Below, in pieces: positions 1-8,605 of a stretch of DNA of 64,000 bases. A program made the position numbers and the translations under genes. The notes under the pieces were generated by a model. It was not told the DNA's origin. It made no database searches and saw nothing but the letters and a program-made list of their open reading frames with translations. The stretch's first letter is position 1; every line of letters starts with the position of its first letter. Location of the stretch: contig NZ_AQXU01000019.1 in NCBI RefSeq assembly GCF_000376945.1, positions 62,001 to 126,000 on the forward strand. The letters run 5' to 3'. This DNA comes from Leeia oryzae DSM 17879 (lineage in GTDB: Bacteria > Pseudomonadota > Gammaproteobacteria > Burkholderiales > Leeiaceae).

Positions 1-900
1 TATGTCTGTCTGTCATCGATGCAGGCCATTCAGAGAGGGGGCCTGACAATCGCCACGGTTGATGCAGAAAACCTGGCCATCGAAGAAGGGTATCCCGACA
101 ATCAGGCTGACCGAGTCAAACCGGTTGCAGCATTTGCTTATATTTCATGTCATCACCGGCGAAGTGTTTCTAAACAGCCCGGAGGTATCGGTTATCAAGG
201 ATTCATCCTGCAATGACGTCCCCTTGCGACAGATATTCCGTTAACGGCTTTCGTAGAAACAAACCACCCGTCATCACATCTGCGTGCACAAGCACTGCAT
301 TTACCTCCACGGGGGCCAGAGATCGAGTCTGGCGAACCAACTTACAAGTAACGTGTTATTGCGTTGTTACCTGTTTTACACATTGCCAGCATGTGGCCGG
401 CAACTTGTGTACAAGTGGATGTTGGAACCCATTATTACACAAAAAAAGAAATTGTGTGCGCTGCAACATCATCATAGAGTTTGATGCTAAGTATTTGAAA
501 AAGTTATCAAAATATCAGTGTGCTAAAGCTACGCAGGCTAAGTATGAGCGCAGGTTGCCGCAAGTTCTTATTCTGGTTGAAAAAATCAAAATTTGCATGC
601 CTATGGCATGTTGCACTGCGGGCGGGTTTTGCCCGGCTTTGTTCAGAAAAACAGAATAAAGAATTGCGATGGATGAAATACAGAAAATGGCATTTTCAGC
701 CCAAAAACCGGTGATTTTTTACCCCGGTACGGGTAAAGGCCGGTGATAAAAAGCAGATGCAGGGCTGGTGTGTGCCATTGGGCTGGGTGTGTCCCCGGAT
801 TGTCCGGTTTTGTCTGTGGGGCAGGCATGCGGGCGGCGTTGATTTCTGGTAGAATCTCCCCTTTTAAGAGATCGCCTCTTGGCGACATCTGATACGTGCT
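1..900. other. No assignable gene upstream of smpB
   Basis: I find no recognisable protein here. The plus-strand reading frame that is open from base 1 closes at 214-216, so the left edge could hold the tail of a gene that begins outside the window, but its translation matches no family I know. Around 480-600 the DNA becomes AT-rich and looks non-coding. A TAGAAT hexamer at 850-855 resembles a -10 element placed about 45 bases before the smpB start, without a convincing -35 partner. I see no tmRNA sequence, although ssrA is sometimes near smpB. Confidence 0.5.
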
Positions 901-1359
901 ATGAGCATTGCATCCAATAAAAAAGCGTTTCACGACTATTTCATCGAAGAAAAGTTCGAAGCCGGGCTGGTGCTGGAGGGCTGGGAGGTCAAGGCCATCC
1001 GCGAGGGCAAGGTTCAACTGAAAGAGTCGTACGTCAAACTGCTGCGTGGGGCGTTTTATCTGGTCGGGGCCCATATTACCCCGCTAAAGACCGCCAGTAC
1101 CCACATCGTTCCGGATTCTACCCGTAGCCGCAAACTGCTGCTCAATGCCCGCGAAATCGACAAGCTTATCGGCAAGGTCGAACGCGCTGGCTATACGCTG
1201 ATTGCGCTGGACATGCACTTTGTACGCGGCCGCATCAAATTGCAGATTGGCCTGGGCAAAGGCAAGAAACAACACGACAAACGCGATGCAGAGCGAGACA
1301 AAGACGCCAAGCGCGAAGCGCAGCGCGTGATGAAGCATGCCAAGGGCGGCGCAGACTGA
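901..1359 (+). CDS. smpB: SsrA-binding protein SmpB
   Basis: SmpB binds the tRNA-like domain of tmRNA and delivers it to stalled ribosomes for trans-translation; it acts in the cytoplasm. The 152-residue product has the family length and layout: an N-terminal [14 protein letters not shown] segment, the core beta-barrel with [19 protein letters not shown] near residues 26-45, and a basic C-terminal tail ([16 protein letters not shown], then RVMKH) that becomes the helix inserted in the mRNA channel. guaA follows in the same direction after 96 bases; the two may share a transcript or be separate. The tmRNA gene itself is not in this window. Identification is firm. Confidence 0.97.
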   Translation: MSIASNKKAFHDYFIEEKFEAGLVLEGWEVKAIREGKVQLKESYVKLLRGAFYLVGAHITPLKTASTHIVPDSTRSRKLLLNAREIDKLIGKVERAGYTLIALDMHFVRGRIKLQIGLGKGKKQHDKRDAERDKDAKREAQRVMKHAKGGAD

Positions 1360-1455
1360 GCGTCGTCGCCTGCGCAACCCGGTTTAAAAGTTTTAAAGTA
1401 CTAAACGTTTTCTCAACCCTGAGACCTGTGCTCAGTTGTCATTCGGATACCCGCC

Positions 1456-3012
1456 ATGGACAAAATCCTTATCCTAGATTTCGGCTCTCAAGTTACCCAG
1501 CTGATTGCCCGCCGCGTTCGTGAAGCTCACGTCTACAGCGAAATTCACCCTTTTGATGTCACGATCGACTTCATCAAGGATTTTGCACCGAAGGCGATCA
1601 TTTTGTCCGGCGGCCCGAACTCGGTGTACGAGAGCGACTATCAGGCCGACCCGAAGCTGTTTGAACTGGGCGTACCGGTACTGGGCATTTGCTACGGCAT
1701 GCAATGGATGGCACAAGCACTGGGCGGCAAGGTAGAAAGCGGCAACGTGCGCGAGTTTGGCTATGCAGAAATCCGCGCCCGCGGCCACTCTGCACTGTTC
1801 CGCGATATTCAGGACAAAACCAACGACCAGGGCCACGGCCTGCTGGACGTGTGGATGAGCCATGGCGACAAAGTAACTGCCGTACCAGAAGGCTTCAAGG
1901 TCATTGCCAGCAACGACTCTTGCCCGATCGCCGCCATTGCCGACGAAGACCGCAAGTTCTACGCGGTACAGTTCCACCCGGAAGTCACCCATACCAAACA
2001 GGGTACTGCCATCATCAACCGCTTTGTGATCGAGATCGCCGGTGCGGCACCGTCATGGGTGATGAAAGACTACATCGAAACCGCCGTTGCCCGTATCCGC
2101 GAACAAGTTGGTTCTGACGAAGTGATTCTGGGCCTGTCTGGTGGTGTGGATTCTTCTGTCGCTGCTGCGCTGATTCACCGCGCCATTGGTGACCAGCTGA
2201 CCTGCGTGTTTGTAGACCACGGCCTGCTGCGTTACAAAGAAGCAGAACAAGTGATGGAAATGTTTGCCGGCAATCTGGGTGTCAAAGTCATCCACGTTAA
2301 CGCCGCAGACGAATTCATGAAGCACCTGGCTGGCGTGAGCGACCCGGAACAAAAGCGCAAGATCATCGGCCGCGAGTTTGTCGAGGTGTTCCAGCAAGAG
2401 TCTGCCAAGCTGCCTAGCGCAAAATGGCTGGCCCAGGGCACCATCTACCCGGATGTGATCGAATCTGCCGGTAGCAAAACCAAAAAAGCCCACACCATCA
2501 AGAGCCACCACAACGTGGGCGGCCTGCCAGAGACCCTGAAGCTGCAACTGCTGGAGCCACTGCGTGAACTGTTCAAGGACGAAGTTCGCGAGCTGGGCGT
2601 GGCGCTGGGTCTGCCTCCGCATATGGTGTACCGCCACCCGTTCCCGGGCCCTGGCTTGGGCGTGCGGATTCTGGGTGAAGTCAAATCCGAGTTTGTCGGC
2701 CTGCTGCAACGTGCAGACGCCATCTTCATCGAAGAACTGCGCAACTTCGGCTGGTACGACAAGACCAGCCAGGCGTTTGCCGTATTTTTGCCAGTGAAAT
2801 CTGTGGGTGTGATGGGCGATGGCCGCACTTACGACTACGTGGTTGCACTCCGTGCCGTGGTCACCAGCGACTTCATGACTGCCCACTGGGCAGAACTGCC
2901 ATACGAGCTGCTGGGCCGCGTGTCTAACCGCATCATCAACGAAGTACGCGGCATCAACCGTGTAGTTTACGATGTGAGCGGCAAGCCACCAGCAACGATT
3001 GAATGGGAATAA
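1456..3012 (+). CDS. guaA: GMP synthase (glutamine-hydrolysing)
   Basis: Converts XMP, glutamine and ATP to GMP, the last step of de novo guanine nucleotide synthesis. The 518-residue protein is full length: an N-terminal class I glutamine amidotransferase domain with ILDFGSQ at the start, the nucleophile elbow GICYGMQ (Cys about residue 79) and the HPE triad segment (QFHPEVTHT, about 174-182); then the ATP-pyrophosphatase domain with the P-loop LSGGVDSS near 229; then the dimerisation domain ending in the usual KPPATIEWE. The start has only a weak ribosome-binding site but fits the family N-terminus. The 3' end of guaA is a known target for integrative elements in other bacteria; no integrase follows here. 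Confidence 0.98.
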   Translation: MDKILILDFGSQVTQLIARRVREAHVYSEIHPFDVTIDFIKDFAPKAIILSGGPNSVYESDYQADPKLFELGVPVLGICYGMQWMAQALGGKVESGNVREFGYAEIRARGHSALFRDIQDKTNDQGHGLLDVWMSHGDKVTAVPEGFKVIASNDSCPIAAIADEDRKFYAVQFHPEVTHTKQGTAIINRFVIEIAGAAPSWVMKDYIETAVARIREQVGSDEVILGLSGGVDSSVAAALIHRAIGDQLTCVFVDHGLLRYKEAEQVMEMFAGNLGVKVIHVNAADEFMKHLAGVSDPEQKRKIIGREFVEVFQQESAKLPSAKWLAQGTIYPDVIESAGSKTKKAHTIKSHHNVGGLPETLKLQLLEPLRELFKDEVRELGVALGLPPHMVYRHPFPGPGLGVRILGEVKSEFVGLLQRADAIFIEELRNFGWYDKTSQAFAVFLPVKSVGVMGDGRTYDYVVALRAVVTSDFMTAHWAELPYELLGRVSNRIINEVRGINRVVYDVSGKPPATIEWE

Positions 3013-3080
3013 GAGGGGTTTTGTAACTGTCTGATTTACATAAAATGTAGACAATATTTGAAATCCGGAAGATCTTGAAT

Positions 3081-3109
3081 GGCCAGCTAAACTGTTGTTT
3101 TAGTTGGCC
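3081..3109 (+). terminator. Probable guaA terminator hairpin
   Basis: An 11-bp inverted repeat (GGCCAGCTAAA against TTTAGTTGGCC, one G-U pair) starts 68 bases after the guaA stop. It is followed by a modestly T-rich GTTTGACTTTG rather than a clean U tract, so it is a plausible but not ideal intrinsic terminator. Confidence 0.5.
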
Positions 3110-3283
3110 GTTTGACTTTGTAGGGGGGCACAAAGTACCTTGACTCGAGACTTCCGGGCATTGCTGAGCGTGATGGGTAGCGGCTGGGAGCGTGCATATC
3201 GCCAAACGCGTCTGTCAGAGACATCCTGATAAGGTTTTTGGACAGGGATCTTACTGGACGTATTCTGCATCTGTAGTTTGTGT

Positions 3284-4483
3284 TCAAGACTTAAGCAAGC
3301 CGAGGTCATTACAGCGCTGTTCCCATCTCGGCAGCCAGTCGTTAAATGCTGACATGGGCATCGGCCGGGCGATGAAATAGCCCTGAGCGATGTCGCAACC
3401 GTGTGCGCGCAGAAAATGCCAGTCGTTGATGTCTTCTACGCCTTCCGCCACGCTACGCATATCCAGCTTCCGGGCGATATCGAGGCTGGCATCACAAATG
3501 GTGGCCAGTTGGGCATCGCTGTGGGCATTATGAATGAAAGACCGGTCAATTTTCAGTTCGTTGAAAGGCAGATCACGTAGCTGGGCGAGAGAGGAGTGTC
3601 CGGTACCGAAATCGTCAATGGACAGATCGACATGCCTTAGCCGCAGTCGCGCGAGGATGTCCAGTGGTGCGCGCATGTCCTTCATGAAACGGCTTTCTGT
3701 GATTTCCAGCACCAGGCGGGAAAGCGAGACATCCATTTCCTGTGCGGTCGAGATAACGAATTCGGGGAAATTCAGATTATCCAGATTGTCCATTGAGACA
3801 TTCACAGCGACATGTATCTCATGACCGGCATCCGACCAGGCACGCATCTGACTCAGGGCACTGCGTAATACCAAACGGGTTAGATCATCAATCAGGCCAT
3901 GTTCTTCCGCCACCGAGATGAAGTGGTCAGGAAATACCAGGTTGTCTCTGGCATGTTGCCAACGCACGAGAATTTCCACTCCTGTGACTTCGCCAGTACT
4001 CAAGCTCACCTTGGGCTGACAATGGCAAATCAACTCCTTTGCCGTTATTGCATTTTTCAGTTCGTCCGGGCCATAACTTTTACTGCTGGTAGATGATCTG
4101 GATACGTCCATGGTTTCTTGATGGCTTAGCACTGCAGCGAGTTGTTCGGGGCTGATGGGCTTTTTGAGCCAGCCTAGTACGCGCAAGCCATGGGCTCTTG
4201 CCAGTTGCTCTGCGGTTTTCAGGATGCGTTCATCCTCTCCACTCATGAAGACCAGCTCACCGTTGTAACCGCCTTGCATCAATGCGCGTACAAATTCGAT
4301 GCCATCCATGCCTGGCATCTGCAAGTCTGTCAGGATGATATCGAAACGGTCGCCTTTTCCGATGAGTGCTAATCCATCAGAACCACCAGAGACGTGAGTT
4401 ACATCCTGAAAACCCAGGTTGGCCAGTTGATGTGTCAGTAGCTTGAGCGCAAATGCATCGTCATCAATGAGTAAAATCTTCAT
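3284..4483 (-). CDS. Response regulator with EAL c-di-GMP phosphodiesterase output
   Basis: Predicted to degrade c-di-GMP to pGpG under phosphorelay control. Residues 1-125 are a receiver domain with the acidic cluster DDD (7-9), phospho-acceptor Asp53 in LTDLQMPGMDG and a Lys-Pro pair in WLKKPI. Residues about 140-390 are an EAL domain. The signature Glu is in EILVRW (EIL rather than EAL), with NVS, LEITES, DDFGTG, LKIDRSF, AEGVED and AQGYFIARPM all kept, so metal and substrate residues look intact and the enzyme should be active. The start codon overlaps the stop of the hybrid kinase gene by four bases (ATGA), which implies translational coupling: the kinase is its probable phosphodonor through the Hpt domain. 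The architecture resembles RocR- and VieA-type regulators. Confidence 0.93.
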   Translation of the reverse strand: MKILLIDDDAFALKLLTHQLANLGFQDVTHVSGGSDGLALIGKGDRFDIILTDLQMPGMDGIEFVRALMQGGYNGELVFMSGEDERILKTAEQLARAHGLRVLGWLKKPISPEQLAAVLSHQETMDVSRSSTSSKSYGPDELKNAITAKELICHCQPKVSLSTGEVTGVEILVRWQHARDNLVFPDHFISVAEEHGLIDDLTRLVLRSALSQMRAWSDAGHEIHVAVNVSMDNLDNLNFPEFVISTAQEMDVSLSRLVLEITESRFMKDMRAPLDILARLRLRHVDLSIDDFGTGHSSLAQLRDLPFNELKIDRSFIHNAHSDAQLATICDASLDIARKLDMRSVAEGVEDINDWHFLRAHGCDIAQGYFIARPMPMSAFNDWLPRWEQRCNDLGLLKS

Positions 4484-7400
4484 GCTTCATTCTCCTTGGA
4501 CAGCAACCAGACCAGCTCCTTCTGAACTTTAAGAAGCAGTACCTCTAGTTGCCCCATAATGTGCTCTACAGCTAAACCATCCTTATGTTTACCAGCGATT
4601 TCCAGTTCCTCACAAATGTCGCCGAGTGACAGGGCACCAACTGAACGGGATGATGACTTGAATTTGTGGGCTATCACCGCAAGCTGAGCATAATTCCAGG
4701 CCTTGGCCGCCATGCGCAATTCAACGGCGGTGGCTGCGGCAAAACTGGCGTAATCAGACAGAAAATCTTGCAGGGTGGCAGGGTCGTTGCCAACCAGTAG
4801 TTGCAAGACGGATACATCGAGCGCGCGTGATGATTCCGTCGCATGTGCATGGTCTTTTCTCGGTAGCCAAGCCTCAAGTACTTCCCTTAATCTGGCGAGC
4901 GCCACAGGTTTGGTCAGGTAATCATCCATGCCGCTTGCCTTGGCGCGGGCAACCTCTCCACGAAGTGCATTGGCGGTGAGTGCAATAATCGGAATCCGGT
5001 ACCGGCCGATTTCCTGACGGCGGATCTCTGTTGCCAATTGGTAGCCATCCATGGTCGGCATGTGCAGATCGGTGAACAACAGTGCGAACCCGCCTTCGAG
5101 CCAGCGCGCCAGCGCTTTGGCGCCATTCTCTGTCACCTCGGCAGCGTAACCGAGCAATGCGAGCTGTTGCAGAATGACTTTCTGGTTTATCTGGTCATCC
5201 TCGGCGATCAGAATCAGGCGGTTTTCTGCCCGCGCCTGCGCCACGGTCGGAGGCGGGATGGATTCGCCCGGCAATGTTTCTGAAGTACGGTTCTCGAATA
5301 CCTCTGGGGAGATTCGTCCTGCTGCGACGGCAATCGCACGCAGGAATGCCTGCCGACGCATGGCATCGCCATCAATCGATACACTGTCCGGGGTAATGAG
5401 TCGGGCGCGTCGACGTCGTCCCCGGCCTATACTGACGCAACGAAGGTGTGAGGGCAGGGTATGTCCACGTAAAGAATGATTATCCGCTTCTGCATGAAGG
5501 AGAACGGTAGGTGAATCCATTTCCATTGCTAAACGCACTACTTCCTCTAACGCATGGCAGGAACGAACCTCGGCCCCTGCGTATTCCAGATAGCAGGTCA
5601 ATGCTTCGGCATCTATGTTCGTTGTATTGAGCAGCAGGCATAAGAGACCAGAAAGATCGAGCGACTCGTGATTTGTTTGTTCTGCGGCCAACGGGAAGGG
5701 CAATGTTGCAGTGAACTCACTGCCTTCGCCCGGGGTACTGGCCACAGTGATGTCTCCCCCCATCAGTTTCACTAGCCGCTGACAGATCGTCAGCCCGAGA
5801 CCTGTCCCCCCAAAGCGGCGAGTTGTGGATGTTTCAGCCTGGGTAAATGGGGTAAAGAGACGCGCGAGCGCTGCTTTATCCATGCCGATCCCGTTATCTT
5901 TGATCGTGAAAGAAATGCGCAGTGGCTCTGAGCTGGCCAGGGTTGCGCGAACTTCAACCTGACCCGCCCGCTCCGGGTTTCCGGAGGAAAACTTGATGGC
6001 ATTACTGACCAGATTGAAAAGCACCTGCCGCAAACGCGTATCATCTCCCTGTACCCGATCAGGCAATACGGGATCAACAAACATGCGTAGTGCGACACCA
6101 TGCCGTTGCGCGACGCTGAGCAGGGACGTACATAACCCTTCCACCAGATCGCTCACACTCAACGGTAGCTGTTCAAACTCGATGCGGCTTGCCTCAATCT
6201 TTGAGAAATCAAGAATGTCATCAATCAGCGCCAACAGCGTGGCACCTGATTCACGCATGGTCTGAACCTGGTCGCGCTGGTGTTCTGTCAGCCTGCCGTG
6301 TTCCAGTACTTCCAGCATCCCCAGTACGCCGTTCATGGGAGTGCGTATTTCGTGGCTCATGGTGGCAAGGAAGGCCGATTTTGCCTGGCTTGCCTGCTCG
6401 GCATCTGCACGCGCTTTCGTCAGCTCGCCGATCAGCCGGTTTCGGTCGCGAAGGTCGTGCAATGTGCCGATGAAGTATTTTTCTCCATCGTGCAAGAACT
6501 CACTGATCGAGAGTTCAAGGGGAATGAGCGTGCCATTCTTGTGTTGGCCCACAACTTCTCGAGATGCGCCGATGATGCGTGCATCACCCGTACGCAGGTA
6601 GCGTTGTACATAGCTATCGTGTTCACTTTTCATGGGTTCTGGTATCAGCATGGAGACATGCTGTCCAAGGACCTCCTGGACTGAATACCCGAGTACCCGC
6701 TCAAGTGCCGGGTTGGTGCTAGATATCTTGCTATTAGCATCAATTGTCACGACCGGGTCGTGAAGGTTGCTGAGATAAGCCCTTTCTCTTGCGCTAAGTG
6801 ACGCAAGCTGAACATATAGCTTGCCATTTTCCAGCAGCAATACGATCAGGACGAAGCTCGCCGCCATCAGGCCGTATACGCGCCCCATATACCAGCCTAC
6901 ATCGTAGCGGCCATGGTTAAGGACGGCTGCCAGCGCGACATCGAATATCCAGATCAGCATGATGACCATCAGCCACATATCAAGCAGCGAATGCTGTTTG
7001 CGAAACCAGAGTAACCCTAAGGCAGAGAAGCTGATGACCCAGACTACCAGCGCCACCAGAATTTTGGTGCTGGCATCCAGATTGCCATTCATGATTTCCG
7101 GGAGCAGCCAGGCGCCACGGGTGGCGAGCAGCATGAACGACGAGGCAAGCGCCAATACAATGATGAGCGAGAGCCACATTACCCATGCGAGCGGTATGCT
7201 GCGCTCAATGGAAGTAACGGCTTTGTTTTTAAGTGCGACATAGGCAATCACAAACAGTGGAAAAGACCCATGCCAGAAAAAATACACCCATGCAGTCGTT
7301 TGCGGCCCTGAATGCAAAAGGCCGGATGGTGCAAATAACCCAGGAAAGCTTAATGCATGAAAGGTCGCCATGGCGGCATTAAAAAGATAGCCGCAAGCAA

Positions 7401-7686
7401 TCACCATTAACCCGCGCGAACGCAGAATATCGTACTGGCCCAGAAGAAGGATGAACGTAATGACATCCCCGATGATCACGGCAGACTGATAGGCAGGCAA
7501 GAAAGCGGGTACCGGCGTGAGGGGGGTCTTGGCAAAGGGCGCCGTGCAAAGAAAAGCCACCAATGATACTAGTAGTATGGCTAATGCCTTGTGTCTTTCA
7601 GACCGGTTGGGACGCATTTTCGAAATGAAAAGCGACGTATTTTGTCCGCCAGGCCCGAGACTTTGATCATGGGGATACGCATTCAC
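4480..7686 (-). CDS. MASE4 hybrid sensor histidine kinase (PAS-HisKA-HATPase-REC-Hpt)
   Basis: A 1068-residue inner-membrane phosphorelay kinase. The first 280 residues hold about eight hydrophobic segments of MASE4 type (PAYQSA, GQYDILRSR, HALSFPGLF, WHGSFPLFV). A PAS domain follows (about 300-420), then HisKA with the H-box SHEIRTPMNGVLG, and HATPase_c with NAIKFS, DNGIGM and GGTGLGLTIC. A degenerate receiver-like segment with no phospho-Asp precedes a good receiver (AEDDQINQ, FTDLHMPTMDG, YLTKPV). A C-terminal Hpt domain has AHKFKSSSRSVGA. It is transcribed first and coupled to the REC-EAL gene. The longest frame starts with GTG; an internal ATG 23 codons later (7617) would still keep all membrane segments. 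The ligand is unknown. Confidence 0.92.
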   Translation of the reverse strand: MNAYPHDQSLGPGGQNTSLFISKMRPNRSERHKALAILLVSLVAFLCTAPFAKTPLTPVPAFLPAYQSAVIIGDVITFILLLGQYDILRSRGLMVIACGYLFNAAMATFHALSFPGLFAPSGLLHSGPQTTAWVYFFWHGSFPLFVIAYVALKNKAVTSIERSIPLAWVMWLSLIIVLALASSFMLLATRGAWLLPEIMNGNLDASTKILVALVVWVISFSALGLLWFRKQHSLLDMWLMVIMLIWIFDVALAAVLNHGRYDVGWYMGRVYGLMAASFVLIVLLLENGKLYVQLASLSARERAYLSNLHDPVVTIDANSKISSTNPALERVLGYSVQEVLGQHVSMLIPEPMKSEHDSYVQRYLRTGDARIIGASREVVGQHKNGTLIPLELSISEFLHDGEKYFIGTLHDLRDRNRLIGELTKARADAEQASQAKSAFLATMSHEIRTPMNGVLGMLEVLEHGRLTEHQRDQVQTMRESGATLLALIDDILDFSKIEASRIEFEQLPLSVSDLVEGLCTSLLSVAQRHGVALRMFVDPVLPDRVQGDDTRLRQVLFNLVSNAIKFSSGNPERAGQVEVRATLASSEPLRISFTIKDNGIGMDKAALARLFTPFTQAETSTTRRFGGTGLGLTICQRLVKLMGGDITVASTPGEGSEFTATLPFPLAAEQTNHESLDLSGLLCLLLNTTNIDAEALTCYLEYAGAEVRSCHALEEVVRLAMEMDSPTVLLHAEADNHSLRGHTLPSHLRCVSIGRGRRRRARLITPDSVSIDGDAMRRQAFLRAIAVAAGRISPEVFENRTSETLPGESIPPPTVAQARAENRLILIAEDDQINQKVILQQLALLGYAAEVTENGAKALARWLEGGFALLFTDLHMPTMDGYQLATEIRRQEIGRYRIPIIALTANALRGEVARAKASGMDDYLTKPVALARLREVLEAWLPRKDHAHATESSRALDVSVLQLLVGNDPATLQDFLSDYASFAAATAVELRMAAKAWNYAQLAVIAHKFKSSSRSVGALSLGDICEELEIAGKHKDGLAVEHIMGQLEVLLLKVQKELVWLLSKENEA

Positions 7687-8106
7687 TTAAATACCACCCT
7701 TTCCCGTCAAACTGCAGGAACAGCGGATGAATCGCGATAAGCAAGAATGGAGATTTAGCGCTTCATTTGTATGTCATATCATCACACAATACGATAATGT
7801 TGTCCATTGCATTAATACCCAAATCGGGTAGAGGCTGTGCTGTAAATCGTGGAACAACGGGGCGTAGATACCGGACCGCATGTGGTATCAGAGCGCATAA
7901 GTATTTGCGCTTGAATCAGCCACAGTATCATTTTCGACCCTAAATGAGAGGGGGTTGCGAAGGTTGATCAGGGTTTAGATACCGCAAGGATAAGCCCCAT
8001 GGTCTGGCTCCCAAGGATGTATGTGGTTTTGTGAGTGACGTAAAAAGGCGGTAAATAAAAACCACAATGAAATACGCGCCTTCACACGTTCTTTTTGAAA
8101 TATTGA
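7687..8106. other. Non-coding stretch upstream of the kinase gene
   Basis: This 420-base interval lies between the MASE4 kinase start and the epimerase fragment. It is relatively AT-rich and presumably carries the kinase promoter on the minus strand. I find no family-recognisable coding sequence; the minus-strand frame across 7940-8344 is an artefact that runs through the pseudogene in the wrong frame. Confidence 0.5.
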
Positions 8107-8335
8107 TCAAATACACCTTAGTCCTGTCAGCGTTGTCCGAATAGCCTCGTCCAGCGGGGTATGCGGCTCTTGCCCCAGTAACGACACCAGTTTGGCATTG
8201 CGCATTTGCAACGGGGTTTTCCATAAATAGCACAGCTTCAGCATTTATTTGATGGTAGGTTTGAACCGTGCCAGCGCGGGCATCAACACCATGAAAAAGC
8301 CTTGGCCTTGAGGAGGGACACGCGAGCGATGGTGG
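8107..8335 (-). pseudogene. Degenerate 3' fragment of an NAD-dependent epimerase gene
   Basis: Read on the minus strand, this segment aligns with the last 70 or so codons of the intact epimerase gene at 20057-21010. It keeps FKPTIK, then an in-frame TAA where the intact gene has a Glu codon, then LWKTPLQMRNAKLVSLLGQ and EPHTPLDEAI, ending in GLRCI where the intact gene ends in GLGCL. Upstream of FKPTIK the frame is lost by indels. Seventy-seven bases (8155-8231) are identical to 20105-20181, while both flanks have many substitutions. No start, promoter or N-terminal Rossmann half remains, so this is a dead paralogue or partial duplication. Confidence 0.85.
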
Positions 8336-8398
8336 CGGCATCAACCGTGTGGTTTAAATAGAAATTAACTTGCGTTTTTTGCGAACTGATCAATACTG

Positions 8399-8428
8399 AA
8401 TGCATATGCTAATGCATATGCTAATGCA
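8399..8428. repeat. 12-bp tandem repeat, 2.5 copies
   Basis: The unit AATGCATATGCT occurs twice in tandem (8399-8410, 8411-8422) and is followed by AATGCA. Each unit contains the palindromes ATGCAT and CATATG. It lies 180-200 bases before the HD-GYP gene and could be regulatory or simply slippage-derived. Confidence 0.7.
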
Positions 8429-8605
8429 TTGGTATTTCGGGCATTTGTTAGCTTCAGCTACTTCAATACCCATTTTTCTGCCGCTGCTAACTACATTTAG
8501 CTCCGCCCTCCTGACCGAAAATCAGCGACAAGCCCCCAATTTTTTGCAACGCGCAGTTTTAGCCTATATTCATAATGAATGTGATTACAGGCCAAAAGGT
8601 TAACC

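Noticed and set aside
213-714. Short overlapping reading frames of 60-150 codons upstream of smpB
   Set aside because: They have irregular composition, no ribosome sites and no family resemblance; they overlap each other in several frames.
2053-3054. Long frame antisense to guaA
   Set aside because: A shadow of the high-GC coding strand; guaA is certain in this interval. The same holds for other long antisense frames over the GGDEF, permease and epimerase genes.
2990-3283. guaA 3' end as an integration site for a mobile element
   Set aside because: guaA is a known hotspot elsewhere, but no integrase, excisionase or repeated guaA end is visible and the following genes look chromosomal.
7940-8344. 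Minus-strand 134-codon frame
   Set aside because: It runs through the epimerase pseudogene in a different frame from the homologous codons and has no independent support.
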